From Sphingomonas bacterium (GTDB lineage: Bacteria > Pseudomonadota > Alphaproteobacteria > Sphingomonadales > Sphingomonadaceae): DNA of 64,000 nucleotides. The stretch lies in assembly GCF_903642285.1 (NCBI RefSeq), contig NZ_CAHJWJ010000011.1:27369-91368 (forward strand), read 5' to 3'. The position numbers and the translations under genes are program-made. Of this stretch, positions 8,253-16,411 are shown piece after piece (position 1 is the stretch's first letter; each line of letters begins with the position of its first letter). The notes under the pieces were generated by a model. The model worked only from the letters and a program-made list of their open reading frames with translations, was not told the DNA's origin and searched no databases.

Positions 8253-8837
8253 ATGGCAAGAAGCGACGCACGCGAACTCGGTTTGCTGATCGCCGCCGCC
8301 GTCGCGATCGCAGGCGGCGTGCTCGCCGGTTGCGCGGCCGAGCCGCCGCGCGTCGTCGAACGCCGGACGAACGATGCTCCGGCCGCGCGCGGCGCCGGGC
8401 TGCTCCGACAGGCGATGCTGAACGACCAGAACGCCGCGCGCGCCGCGGCCGGCGCTTCACCGCTCATATGGAACGACATGCTCGCCGTCGATGCGCTGTC
8501 CTATGCCCGCACGCTCGCGAGGACCGGTCGCTTCCAGCATGCCGAACAGCCGCAGGGGATAGGTCGCGAGGGCGAGAACCTCTGGACCGGCACGCGCGGG
8601 GCCTATGCCTATGACGAGATGGTCGGGCATTGGGTCGCCGAGAAGAAGGACGTGGTCGACCTGCCGGTACCCGCCTCCAGCCGCACCGGAAGGTTCGGCG
8701 ATGTCGGGCATTATACGCAGATCGTATGGCGGGCGACGACCGAGGTCGGTTGCGCGATGGCGAGCAACGCCACCGACGATTATCTGGTGTGCCGGTACTC
8801 GCCGCCGGGGAATATCGCCGGGTTGCGGGATTTCTGA
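8253..8837 (+). CDS. CAP/SCP-domain lipoprotein
   Basis: 194 residues beginning MARSDARELG, with a hydrophobic segment and lipobox L-A-G-C (Cys27), so it is probably anchored in a periplasm-facing membrane. The rest is a CAP (cysteine-rich secretory protein / PR-1) domain of the bacterial class: the metal-site His in FQHAEQPQG, G-E-N-L, GHYTQIVWRATTEVGCA and the C-terminal VCRYSPPGNIAG. Bacterial CAP proteins have no common established biochemical role. The ATG at 8253 is preceded by GGAAGAG; the longer reading frame upstream overlaps hemW and is rejected. Confidence 0.88.
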   Translation: MARSDARELGLLIAAAVAIAGGVLAGCAAEPPRVVERRTNDAPAARGAGLLRQAMLNDQNAARAAAGASPLIWNDMLAVDALSYARTLARTGRFQHAEQPQGIGREGENLWTGTRGAYAYDEMVGHWVAEKKDVVDLPVPASSRTGRFGDVGHYTQIVWRATTEVGCAMASNATDDYLVCRYSPPGNIAGLRDF

Positions 8838-8846
8838 ATCCCCTTC

Positions 8847-8932
8847 CGTCATCCCCGCGAAAGCGGGGACCCCGCTTCTTCCTTCTGCGTCAGTTCAAGA
8901 GAAAGCGGGCCCCCGCTTTCGCGAGGGTGACG
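8847..8932. repeat. Inverted repeat, CGTCATCCCCGCG family
   Basis: The left arm begins CGTCATCCCCGCGAAAGCGG at 8847 and the right arm ends with GCTTTCGCGAGGGTGACG at 8932; they are inverted copies. It fills most of the gap between the CAP gene and the convergent SYLF gene, where such an element can form a long hairpin and may act as a bidirectional terminator. Related elements occur at 9758, 11580 and, as a single arm, 38550. Confidence 0.75.
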
Positions 8933-8969
8933 AGGTGAGGCGGATGCGCGATGCCGATCGCCCCCAGCC

Positions 8970-9674
8970 CTATCGCGGCAAAACCCGCGTGAGGATCATC
9001 GACCCCGGCGTCGGCGCGACCCGGCCGTCTAACAGCGCGTTCTGGTTGACCGGGTGGCCGTAGAAATCGCGCATCCGCCCGCCGTCGACACCGACATTGC
9101 TCGCCTCGATCGTCGCGCCGGCATAGGCACCGCGCGTGTTCGTCAGCAGGATCACGTCGGCCTTGCCCAGATTCGCCTGACCGTCGGTCGAATAGGTCAC
9201 CACCGACAGCCCGGCATTGGCGGTCAGCGCGAACTTGCTGCCACCGCGAAACGCATTCACCGCCTTCGCATTCATCAGCAGGAAGATGATCGACCCGCCC
9301 TGCGCGCCGATCTGCGCGCCGATGCTGAGCCCACCGAAATTGTAGAAGGCCGGCGGCGTCCACATGCCGCCATGACGGACGGTGACGACACCCGCGCCGC
9401 CCTTGCCGCCGATGATGAAGCCCGCCTTGCCATATTCGGGCACGATATACATGCCGCGCGCGCGGCTCATGATTCCCGCTTCGCCCCGATCCCGCTGGAA
9501 CTCGACCGCGACCGATGCCGCCTTATCGACCAGCTTCTGCGGCCCATACGCGGCATCGCTGTCCGCGCTCGGGTGGCGTGTCTGATCGACTGCGAGGGCG
9601 GGGGTGCCTGCGAGCATGAGCGCGAGCGCCGTCGTGCCGAGGATGCCGAATGCGACCGATCGCTTGAATGTCAT
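8970..9674 (-). CDS. SYLF/Ysc84-domain lipid-binding protein, exported
   Basis: 234 residues starting MTFKRSVAF, with a signal peptide ending near T-P-A-L-A. The mature protein is one SYLF (Ysc84) domain: ARGMYIVPEYGKAGFIIGG, GAGVVTVRHGG, then GGLSIGAQIGAQGGSIIFLL, the phosphoinositide/lipid-binding fold of the eukaryotic relatives. Bacterial members are periplasmic and of unknown role. The ATG at 9674 is chosen over one 51 nt upstream because the signal peptide then starts normally and a near-consensus EcfG promoter (9724-9748) would place the transcript start only about 40 nt upstream. That promoter suggests control by the general stress response. Confidence 0.85.
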   Translation of the reverse strand: MTFKRSVAFGILGTTALALMLAGTPALAVDQTRHPSADSDAAYGPQKLVDKAASVAVEFQRDRGEAGIMSRARGMYIVPEYGKAGFIIGGKGGAGVVTVRHGGMWTPPAFYNFGGLSIGAQIGAQGGSIIFLLMNAKAVNAFRGGSKFALTANAGLSVVTYSTDGQANLGKADVILLTNTRGAYAGATIEASNVGVDGGRMRDFYGHPVNQNALLDGRVAPTPGSMILTRVLPR

Positions 9675-9723
9675 GGCGGGTTCCTTGTGTACGCACGGAT
9701 CGGCCGATATCTGCCGGTCGAAC

Positions 9724-9748
9724 AACAGAGGATACCGCGCGGGGTTCC
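9724..9748 (-). promoter_or_regulatory. Candidate EcfG (stress sigma) promoter of the SYLF gene
   Basis: On the minus strand GGAAC, 16 nt, then TGTT. This differs from the EcfG consensus GGAAC-N16/17-CGTT by one base in the -10. It lies 50 nt upstream of the chosen ATG. Sites of this quality can occur by chance, so the call is tentative. Confidence 0.4.
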
Positions 9749-9757
9749 CATGCTTCC

Positions 9758-9847
9758 GTCACGCCGGACGTGCTCCGGCATCCATCCATGCATACGCGAG
9801 CGATGATTTCGGGGCACGATAGACCCTGGCGCAAGGCCGGGGTGACG
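9758..9847. repeat. Inverted repeat, CGTCACGCCGG / CCGGGGTGACG
   Basis: The left arm (9758-9787) starts CGTCACGCCGGACGTGCTCC and the right arm (9822-9847) ends GCCGGGGTGACG. The outer 11 bases pair with one mismatch. The two arms resemble two different members of the repeat family, so this may be a hybrid pair. It lies downstream of mmsB. Confidence 0.6.
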
Positions 9848-9855
9848 TCGGGGCG

Positions 9856-10734
9856 TCACGCCTCCAGCATCCGGATGATCCCCGAAAAATCGGTGGCGCC
9901 CTTCCCCGCCGCGGCGAACGCCTCGTACAATTCGGTCGCGCGCTCGCCCAGCGGCGCGGCGAAGCCGGCATCCGTCGCTGCCGCCATCGCGAGCCGCAGG
10001 TCCTTCAGCATCAGCGCCGCCGCGAAGCCGCCCTGATAATCGTGGTCCGCTGGCGTGTCCGGCCCGACACCGGGCAATGGCGCATAGGTGGTCATCGACC
10101 AACTCTGTCCGGACGAGACGCTGGCGATATCGTAGAATTTCTGCGGATCGAGCCCGAGTTTCTGCGCCAGCAGGAACGCCTCGCATGTCGCGACCATCGT
10201 CGCACCGAGCAGCATGTTGTTGCAGATCTTTGCCGCCTGCCCCGCGCCGCTGATGCCCGCGTGTATCACCGCCTTGCCCATGTCGGCGAGGTAGGGCTGG
10301 GCGCGGTCGAACCCGTCGTCGCCGCCGCCGACCATGAAGGTCAGCGTCCCCGCCGCCGCCGCCCCGATGCCGCCCGATACCGGCGCATCGACCGCGGTCA
10401 GCCCCTTGGCCCGCGCCGCTTCGGCGACGCGCTTTGCGGTGGCGACGTCGATCGTCGAACAGTCGATCAGGATCGCGGACGGCCGCGCGATGCCGAAGAC
10501 GCTGTCGGTATAGACCTGTTCGACATGCGTGCCGGCGGGCAGCATCGTGACGACGGCCTCCGCCCCGTCCGCCGCCCCGGTGGCCCTGGCGACGGGCAGG
10601 CACCCCGCCGCCTTCGCCTTGTCGAGCGCCGCCGCGGACAGGTCGAAGGCGCGGACATCATGCCCCTTCTTCGCCAGGTTCGCGGCCATCCCGCCGCCCA
10701 TATTGCCAAGACCGATGAAACCGACGCGTGCCAT
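9856..10734 (-). CDS. mmsB: 3-hydroxyisobutyrate dehydrogenase
   Basis: Oxidises 3-hydroxyisobutyrate to methylmalonate semialdehyde with NAD+ in valine breakdown. The 292-residue protein has the beta-hydroxyacid dehydrogenase signature at the start (GFIGLGNMGGGMAANL), the substrate-binding VDAPVSGG, and the catalytic-lysine helix GAGQAAKICNNMLLG. The ATG at 10734 is used because upstream residues come from non-coding sequence and the Rossmann strand begins immediately after it. It is the last gene of a minus-strand operon whose other members (mmsA, acyl-CoA dehydrogenase, hydrolase, hydratase) are the remaining steps of the same pathway, which makes this assignment firm relative to other family members. 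Confidence 0.93.
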   Translation of the reverse strand: MARVGFIGLGNMGGGMAANLAKKGHDVRAFDLSAAALDKAKAAGCLPVARATGAADGAEAVVTMLPAGTHVEQVYTDSVFGIARPSAILIDCSTIDVATAKRVAEAARAKGLTAVDAPVSGGIGAAAAGTLTFMVGGGDDGFDRAQPYLADMGKAVIHAGISGAGQAAKICNNMLLGATMVATCEAFLLAQKLGLDPQKFYDIASVSSGQSWSMTTYAPLPGVGPDTPADHDYQGGFAAALMLKDLRLAMAAATDAGFAAPLGERATELYEAFAAAGKGATDFSGIIRMLEA

Positions 10735-10788
10735 ATCCTGCTCCTTTTCTTTCGTCTCCCCTCCCGCGAGCGGGAGGGGGAGCAAGTG

Positions 10789-11565
10789 TTATTTCCCCGT
10801 CCACACCCCCGGCCGCTTCTCGACGAATGCCGCCATGCCCTCGCTCTGGTCGGCACTCCCGAACAGCCCGTGGAACAGCCGCCGCTCGAACTGCACGCCC
10901 ATCGCCAGCCCCGTCTCGAACGCGGCGGTCACCATTTCCTTGTTCGCCAGCACCGCGAGCGGGGCCATGCCGGCGATCGTGGCGGCGGTCTTCACCGCCT
11001 CGTCGACCAGATCGGCGGCGGGGACGATACGGCTGACGAGCCCGGCGCGTTCGGCCTCGGCGGCGTCCATCATACGGCCGGTCAGGCACATCTCCATCGC
11101 CTTCGCCTTGCCCACCGCGCGGGCCAGCCGCTGCGATCCGCCCATGCCGGGGGCGACCGCCAGCCTGATCTCGGGCTGCCCGAACTTCGCGGTATCCGCC
11201 GCCAGGATGAAGTCGCACATCATCGCCAGCTCGCACCCGCCGCCAAGCGCATAGCCCGCGACCGCGGCGATGACGGGCTTGCGCGTCTTCGCGAACCGGT
11301 CCCATCCGGCGAAGAAATCCGCGCCGTACATGTCGGCGAACCCCCGCGCCTGCATCTCCTTGATGTCCGCCCCCGCGGCGAACGCCTTTTCGCTGCCGGT
11401 CAGCACCGCGCAACCCTGGCCCGGATCGGCATCGAACGCGGCGAAGGCGGCGAGCAGGTCGGCCAGCACCTGCGAATTCAGCGCGTTGAGCGCCTGCGGG
11501 CGGTTGAGCGTGACGAGCATTACCCTGTCGCGGTGTTCGACGAGGATCGTTTCGTAGGTGGGCAT
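10789..11565 (-). CDS. Enoyl-CoA hydratase (short-chain, crotonase family)
   Basis: 258 residues, adding water across the 2,3 double bond of enoyl-CoA. Within this operon the substrate is likely methacrylyl-CoA, giving 3-hydroxyisobutyryl-CoA. Crotonase marks are RPQALNALN, the oxyanion-hole segment [26 protein letters not shown] and [17 protein letters not shown], which carry the two catalytic glutamates (the E of GGGCE and of PE). The ATG at 11565 follows GGAGAG by about seven bases; a longer frame to 11643 would be translated from an inverted repeat. Substrate is inferred from context. Confidence 0.92.
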   Translation of the reverse strand: MPTYETILVEHRDRVMLVTLNRPQALNALNSQVLADLLAAFAAFDADPGQGCAVLTGSEKAFAAGADIKEMQARGFADMYGADFFAGWDRFAKTRKPVIAAVAGYALGGGCELAMMCDFILAADTAKFGQPEIRLAVAPGMGGSQRLARAVGKAKAMEMCLTGRMMDAAEAERAGLVSRIVPAADLVDEAVKTAATIAGMAPLAVLANKEMVTAAFETGLAMGVQFERRLFHGLFGSADQSEGMAAFVEKRPGVWTGK

Positions 11566-11579
11566 AGTGTTCTCTCCTT

Positions 11580-11656
11580 CGTCACCCCGGGCTTGACCCG
11601 GGGTCCCGCTTCGTCGGCCGATCGAAGCGGGGCCCCGGCTCAAGGCCGGGGTGACG
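11580..11656. repeat. Long inverted repeat between enoyl-CoA hydratase and hydrolase genes
   Basis: About 33-nt arms: the left begins CGTCACCCCGGGCTTGACCC and the right ends CTCAAGGCCGGGGTGACG, with inner arms CCCGCTTCG and CGAAGCGGGG and a loop of about 8 nt. It lies inside an operon, so it may set mRNA processing or relative expression rather than terminate. Confidence 0.75.
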
Positions 11657-11664
11657 TATCATTA

Positions 11665-12705
11665 TCAGGCAGGTGTCCACGCCTCCGCGTCCGCCAGCGG
11701 CGCGAAGATCTGGTCGATGACGTGATCGGTCACGCCTTCGGGCGTATCGGGGTGCCAGCGCGGCGCATTGTCCTTGTCGACGATGACCGCGCGGACGCCT
11801 TCCAGGAAGTCGTGGCGCTGCACGACTCGCGCACCGACCGCGTATTCCTGGCGCATCTCGTCCTCGAACGTCGCCATCGACCGGCCGTCGAGCAGCAGCT
11901 TCAGGCTGACCTTCATCGTCTGCGGCGACTTGGTCCTGAGCGTGGCGAGCGTCGTGGCGGCCCACTCGCCGGGATCGGCCGCGAGCGCGGCGTAGATGTC
12001 CTCCAGCCGATCGCTCGCGAACAGCCGGTCGATATCGGCACGGCGCGCCAGGATCGCGGCTGCGGGCGGCGCGATCGCCAGCGTATCCAAACTACCCGCA
12101 ACCCTTTGTGGACCGGCACCGATCCGCGTCTTCGCTTCGACCAGCAAACCGGCGGGCAGGTAATGGGTAGCGAGCCCGAGCGCGATGCATTCCGCGCCGT
12201 CCAGCCGGTGCCCGGTCAGCGCGAGAAACTGCCCCATCCGCCCCGGCAACCGCGACAGATACCAGCCGCCGCCGACGTCGGGGAACAGCCCGATCCCGGT
12301 TTCGGGCATCGCGAACTTGGTATTCTCCGTCGCGACCCTGAAATCGCACGGCAGCGCCAGTCCGACGCCGCCGCCCATGGTGATCCCGTCCATGACCGCG
12401 ACCGTCGGCTTGGCATAGGTGAACAGCGCGTGGTTCATCCGGTATTCGGCATGGAAGAACGCACGCGCGTCGACCCCGTCCTTCGCGCCGCTGTCCGCGA
12501 GCATGCGGATATCCCCGCCGGCGCAGAAGCCGCGGCCTTCGGCGTGGTCGATGAGGACGACCTCGACCGCGGGGTCGGTTCGCCATGCGTCGAGCGCGGC
12601 GAGGATGGCCTGGCACATCGGCAGGTTCAGCGCGTGGAGCGCCTTGGGCCGGTTCAGGCGGATGCGGCCGATCGGGCCGTCCACACGCGTTTCGACATCG
12701 CTCAT
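11665..12705 (-). CDS. 3-hydroxyisobutyryl-CoA hydrolase
   Basis: 346 residues of the crotonase superfamily but of the longer hydrolase class. It releases CoA from 3-hydroxyisobutyryl-CoA in valine catabolism, which separates it from the 258-residue hydratase next to it. Visible marks: RPKALHALNLPM, GRGFCAGGDIRML, MDGITMGGGVGLALPCDFR, MPETGIGLFPDVGGGWYLSRL, and the extended C-terminal domain ending near HWHPD-type residues (RWHPDTPEGVTD). The ATG at 12705 gives MSDVETRVDGPIGRI; the frame extends upstream only through an inverted repeat. Operon position between acyl-CoA dehydrogenase and hydratase supports the role. Confidence 0.9.
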   Translation of the reverse strand: MSDVETRVDGPIGRIRLNRPKALHALNLPMCQAILAALDAWRTDPAVEVVLIDHAEGRGFCAGGDIRMLADSGAKDGVDARAFFHAEYRMNHALFTYAKPTVAVMDGITMGGGVGLALPCDFRVATENTKFAMPETGIGLFPDVGGGWYLSRLPGRMGQFLALTGHRLDGAECIALGLATHYLPAGLLVEAKTRIGAGPQRVAGSLDTLAIAPPAAAILARRADIDRLFASDRLEDIYAALAADPGEWAATTLATLRTKSPQTMKVSLKLLLDGRSMATFEDEMRQEYAVGARVVQRHDFLEGVRAVIVDKDNAPRWHPDTPEGVTDHVIDQIFAPLADAEAWTPA

Positions 12706-12739
12706 GCGGCCCGCTCCGGACACGCAATTCTTTTCATGG

Positions 12740-12786
12740 CTTCGTGTCTTTGTGCGAGAAAAATCGGCTCGCACGAAGACACGAAG
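12740..12786. repeat. Inverted repeat CTTCGTGTCTT(T/C)GTGCGAG
   Basis: 19-nt arms at 12740-12758 and 12768-12786 match at 18 of 19 positions as an inverted pair, with a 9-nt A-rich loop. It lies in the 133-nt gap between the acyl-CoA dehydrogenase and hydrolase genes. It belongs to a different repeat family from the CGTCA-type elements. Confidence 0.7.
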
Positions 12787-12838
12787 ACGCGAAGAGAAGA
12801 ACGTGTTGCCGCTTGCGCGGCGGGGGTCAGCCCCCCCC

Positions 12839-14002
12839 TCATTGCCGCGTCAACTCGCGGCCGACGATCATCCGCATCACCTGGTTGGTCCCCTCCAGGA
12901 TCGAATGCACGCGCAGGTCGCGCCAGAAGCGTTCGATCGGGTAATCCATCAGATAGCCATAGCCGCCGAACAATTGCAGCGCGCGGTCGACCACCGACGA
13001 TCCGGTATCCGTCGCCAGCCGCTTCGCCATCGCGGCGAACTTGGTCTTGTCGGGCGCATTCGCGGTGACCTTCGCCGCGGCGACGTAGAGCAGCGCGCGC
13101 GCCGCCTCCAGCTCGGTCGCCATGTCCGCCAGCATGAACTGCGTGTTCTGGAAATCCGCGATCGGCTTGCCGAACTGCTGCCGGTCGCGCGTATACGCGA
13201 TCGCCTCGTCCAGGCAGCGCTGCGCCCCGCCGAGCGAGCAGGCACCGATGTTGAGCCGCCCGCCGTCCAGGCCCATCATCGCGATGCGGAACCCCTCGCC
13301 CTCGCCGCCGACCATGTTCGCGGCGGGCACACGGACACCATCGAAGATCACCTGCCGCGTCGGCTGCGAATGCCAGCCGAGCTTGCGCTCGTTCGCGCCG
13401 AACGACACGCCGGGCATATCGCGCTCGATCACCAGCGCGGAGATGCCCTTGGGGCCGTCCTCGCCGGTGCGGACCATCGTCACGTACACCTCGTTTTCGC
13501 CGGCACCGGAGATGAACTGCTTGGTGCCGCTGACGATCCAGTTGTCGCCGTCCTTGACCGCGCGCGTCTTCAGCGCGGACGCGTCGGACCCCGACCCCGG
13601 CTCGGTCAGGCAATAGCTCGCCATCCGGTCCATGCCGACCAGCGAGGGCAGGTATTTGTCCTTCACCCCCGGCGATCCGAACCGGTCGATCATCCACGCC
13701 GCCATGTTGTGGATCGAGATGAACGCGCTGGTCGAGGGACAGCCATAGGCCATCGCCTCCATGATCAGCGCCGCCTCCAGCCGACCGAGCGCGATGCCGC
13801 CCGATTCTTCGCTGACGTAGATCGAGGCGAAACCGAGTTCGGCCGCTGCCGTGATCGTCTCGCGCGGGAAGATGTGCTTCTCGTCCCATTCGCCCGCATT
13901 CGGCGTGATGCGATCCGCGGTGAAGCGGCGCGCGAGGTCCTGGATCTCGCGCTGGTCGTCGGTGAGATCGAACTGGTTGGCGATGGCGGATGGGTCGGTC
14001 AC
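12839..14002 (-). CDS. Acyl-CoA dehydrogenase (probable isobutyryl-CoA dehydrogenase)
   Basis: 387-residue FAD enzyme. The two family signatures are present: CLTEPGSGSDASALKTRA in the middle domain and QFGKPIADFQNTQFMLADM in the C-terminal domain, and the catalytic Glu is in H-S-I-L-E-G-T-N-Q-V. FAD-binding residues YGYLMDYPIERFWRDLR precede it. Isobutyryl-CoA as substrate is inferred from its place between mmsA and the hydrolase; other short branched acyl-CoAs are possible. Its start codon overlaps the stop of the small upstream lipoprotein gene (ATGA at 14002-13999). Confidence 0.92.
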   Translation of the reverse strand: MTDPSAIANQFDLTDDQREIQDLARRFTADRITPNAGEWDEKHIFPRETITAAAELGFASIYVSEESGGIALGRLEAALIMEAMAYGCPSTSAFISIHNMAAWMIDRFGSPGVKDKYLPSLVGMDRMASYCLTEPGSGSDASALKTRAVKDGDNWIVSGTKQFISGAGENEVYVTMVRTGEDGPKGISALVIERDMPGVSFGANERKLGWHSQPTRQVIFDGVRVPAANMVGGEGEGFRIAMMGLDGGRLNIGACSLGGAQRCLDEAIAYTRDRQQFGKPIADFQNTQFMLADMATELEAARALLYVAAAKVTANAPDKTKFAAMAKRLATDTGSSVVDRALQLFGGYGYLMDYPIERFWRDLRVHSILEGTNQVMRMIVGRELTRQ

Positions 14003-14214
14003 GATGTGCTTTCGTTGGCGGGGTCAGCGGCATTGCCGGTCGCGTCGGCGCGGTTGTCCACGGGTGGCAGGAAACGCCCCGCCTTTGCCCCGCGATCGTC
14101 GCTGAGGTTCCTGGCGTCCATGCCCGGGGCCTGCGCGCTCCGGCCGCACGCGGCGAGGCCGACGAGCGCGATCGGCGCGAGCATGTACAGCGTGGTTTTG
14201 ATGACAAGCGGCAT
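13999..14214 (-). CDS. Small putative lipoprotein within the valine operon
   Basis: 71 residues with a short N-terminal hydrophobic stretch and a lipobox-like L-A-A-C (Cys23), followed by a polar, probably disordered tail (ending DATGNAADPANESTS). It starts 2 nt after the mmsA stop and ends overlapping the acyl-CoA dehydrogenase start by four bases, so it is tightly embedded in the operon. I recognise no domain. Position and coupling argue that it is a real gene; its link to valine breakdown is unknown. Confidence 0.6.
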   Translation of the reverse strand: MPLVIKTTLYMLAPIALVGLAACGRSAQAPGMDARNLSDDRGAKAGRFLPPVDNRADATGNAADPANESTS

Positions 14215-14216
14215 CG

Positions 14217-15749
14217 TCAGCCCATCGTCGGAATGACGAACGCGTCCTGGACCCGGCTCGGCCCGCCATCCTCGCTGCCGCGCGGCAACTCCGCGGTCCC
14301 ATCGGGCCAGCGCTGGGTGACCGTCTTGACCCTGGTCCAGAACTTCACGCCCTCCATGCCGTGCTGGTTGGTGTCGCCGAACGCCGACCGCTTCCACCCG
14401 CCGAAGGTGTGGTAGGCGACCGGTACCGGGATCGGCACGTTGATCCCGACCATGCCGACATTCACGCGTGCCGCAAACTCGCGCGCGGCGTGGCCGTTGC
14501 GGGTAAAGATCGCAACGCCGTTGCCGTACTGGTGATCGCCCGGCAGCTTCAGCGCGGTCTCGAAATCGGGGGCGCGGACGATCTGCAGGACAGGGCCGAA
14601 GATCTCCTCCTTGTATGCGCTCATGTCCGGGGTGACGTGGTCGAACAGGCTGGGGCCGATGAAGAACCCCGCCTCATGCCCCTGCAGCGCGAACCCGCGG
14701 CCGTCGACCACCAGTTCGGCCCCCTCGTCCACGCCGGTCTGGATCCAGTCCTCGATCCGCTTCTTGTGCGCGGCGTTCACGACCGGGCCGTAATGCGCGT
14801 CGGTATCGGTGGAAACGCCGACGCGGAGTGCCGCGATCGCGGGGATCAGTTTCGCCCGCAGCGCCTCGGCGGTCTTGTCACCCACCGGCACCACGACGGG
14901 TAGCGCCATGCACCGCTCCCCCGCCGATCCGAACGCGGCCCCCGACAAGTCCGCGACGACCTGATCCAGGTCCGCATCGGGCATCACGATCCCGTGGTTC
15001 TTGGCGCCGCCCATCGCCTGCACGCGCTTGCCCGCCGCGACGCCGCGGCGGTAGACATAATGCGCGATGTCGGACGAGCCGACGAAGCTGACCACGCCGA
15101 TCGCCGGATGATCGAGGATGGCGTCCACCATCTCCTTGTCGCCGTGGACGACTTGCAGGATGCCCTCGGGCAGCCCCGCTTCCAGGAACAATTCACCCAG
15201 CCGCACCGGCACCGACGGATCGCGCTCGCTCGGCTTCAGGATGAATGCGTTACCCGTCGCGATCGCGACGCCCGACATCCATAGCGGGATCATGCCGGGA
15301 AAGTTGAACGGGGTGATGCCTGCGCCGATGCCGAGCGGCTGGCGCATCGAATACACGTCGATCCCCGGCCCCGCCCCTTGCGTATACTCGCCCTTCAGGA
15401 TGTGCGGAATGCCGCAGCAGAACTCGATGACTTCCAGCCCGCGCTGGATATCGCCCTTGCTGTCCGCGATCACCTTGCCATGTTCGGACGACAGCAGCTG
15501 CGCCAGCGCGTCCATATTGGCCTCGACCAGTTCCTTGAAGCGGAACATCACGCGTGCCCGGCGCTGCGGGTTCGTCGCGGCCCAGCCCGGCTGCGCCGCC
15601 TGCGCGGCTGCCACCGCACGGTCGAGATCGGCTGACGTGCCAAGCGTCACACGCGCCTGCACCCGGCCGGTGTTCGGGTCGAACACCTCGCCCATACGCC
15701 CGCCGCCACCGCCGCCGGGACCCGCGATCAGATGGTCGATGATACGCAT
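14217..15749 (-). CDS. mmsA: CoA-acylating methylmalonate-semialdehyde dehydrogenase
   Basis: 510 residues, converting methylmalonate semialdehyde plus CoA and NAD+ to propionyl-CoA (valine, also myo-inositol breakdown). Aldehyde dehydrogenase marks: GITPFNFPGMIPLWM with the oxyanion Asn, VSFVGSSDIAHYVY, GGAKNHGIVMPDAD, and the catalytic Cys in GERCMALPV. The family-specific lack of the general-base Glu at its usual site fits CoA-dependent chemistry. The ATG at 15749 follows GGGAGCAAGG; upstream in-frame Met codons are outside the conserved N-terminus (MRIIDHLI). First gene of the operon. Confidence 0.94.
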   Translation of the reverse strand: MRIIDHLIAGPGGGGGGRMGEVFDPNTGRVQARVTLGTSADLDRAVAAAQAAQPGWAATNPQRRARVMFRFKELVEANMDALAQLLSSEHGKVIADSKGDIQRGLEVIEFCCGIPHILKGEYTQGAGPGIDVYSMRQPLGIGAGITPFNFPGMIPLWMSGVAIATGNAFILKPSERDPSVPVRLGELFLEAGLPEGILQVVHGDKEMVDAILDHPAIGVVSFVGSSDIAHYVYRRGVAAGKRVQAMGGAKNHGIVMPDADLDQVVADLSGAAFGSAGERCMALPVVVPVGDKTAEALRAKLIPAIAALRVGVSTDTDAHYGPVVNAAHKKRIEDWIQTGVDEGAELVVDGRGFALQGHEAGFFIGPSLFDHVTPDMSAYKEEIFGPVLQIVRAPDFETALKLPGDHQYGNGVAIFTRNGHAAREFAARVNVGMVGINVPIPVPVAYHTFGGWKRSAFGDTNQHGMEGVKFWTRVKTVTQRWPDGTAELPRGSEDGGPSRVQDAFVIPTMG

Positions 15750-15819
15750 GCCTTGCTCCCGAATATATTTTGGGCGCGCCATCGCACGGATGAACGCCTT
15801 TGTCAGTCCCGACACCAGG

Positions 15820-15844
15820 GGAACCGATCGGCGACCGACCGGTT
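15820..15844 (+). promoter_or_regulatory. Candidate EcfG promoter of the hemerythrin gene
   Basis: GGAAC (15820-15824), 16 nt, then GGTT (15841-15844): one base from GGAAC-N16-CGTT. It would start a transcript about 27 nt before the hemerythrin ATG. One-mismatch sites can arise by chance, but location and spacing are right. Confidence 0.45.
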
Positions 15845-15877
15845 GCGTGATGACGTCAACAAACCTGGGAAAAGCGA

Positions 15878-16399
15878 ATGGATATCTGTCAGTTGATCCT
15901 CGACGACCATGCCGAGCAACGTAAGCTGTTCGGCATCATCGAGGAAATCGACCGGACGGATATCGCCTCGCTCGACGCGGTATGGGGTCGCCTGCGCAAG
16001 CTGCTCGACACCCATGCCGAAGCGGAGGAGCGCTTCTTCTACCCCATCGTCGTCCGCCGCGGCGAGGGCGCGGGCGATGCCGACGGGATGAAGGACGAGG
16101 TCGAGGACGCGATCGACGACCATAACGAGATCCGCGACGCCGCAGCCGCGGTCGGCAAGGAGCAGGCCGGGACGGATGCCTGGTTCAAGGCCGTCGAGAA
16201 GGCGAACGAAGCCAACAGCAAGCATATGGCGGAGGAAGAACGCCAGGGCATGACGGACTATCGCCGCCACACGAGCGCCGACGAACGCCACCGGGCGGGC
16301 ATCAAGTTCGCGGCATTCGATGCGCGGTACGTCGACGGGGTGGAGGCGGTGGACAAGGACCCGGGCGACTATATCGCGGCGCAGGCGAAGGCGGGGTGA
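15878..16399 (+). CDS. Hemerythrin HHE-domain protein
   Basis: 173-residue cytosolic protein built from hemerythrin-type four-helix motifs: DDHAEQRKLF (His11), DTHAEAEERFFYP, DDHNEIRD and SKHMAEEERQGM supply the His and Glu ligands for a di-iron site. Such proteins bind oxygen or respond to NO or oxidative stress; the exact role of this single-domain class is unsettled. A near-consensus EcfG promoter just upstream and the abundance of hemerythrin genes in alphaproteobacterial stress regulons suggest a stress role, which is inference. Transcribed away from mmsA. Confidence 0.9.
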   Translation: MDICQLILDDHAEQRKLFGIIEEIDRTDIASLDAVWGRLRKLLDTHAEAEERFFYPIVVRRGEGAGDADGMKDEVEDAIDDHNEIRDAAAAVGKEQAGTDAWFKAVEKANEANSKHMAEEERQGMTDYRRHTSADERHRAGIKFAAFDARYVDGVEAVDKDPGDYIAAQAKAG

Positions 16400-16411
16400 A
16401 CCCGCCGACTT

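Noticed and set aside
10042..13068. Open frame of 1008 codons on the plus strand across mmsB, the hydratase and the hydrolase
   Set aside because: It is antisense to three well-recognised genes, is rich in Arg/His/Gly as expected for shadow frames in high-GC DNA, and has no domain.
12419..14236. Open frame of 605 codons antisense to the acyl-CoA dehydrogenase
   Set aside because: Shadow of a recognised gene; low-complexity Arg-rich composition.
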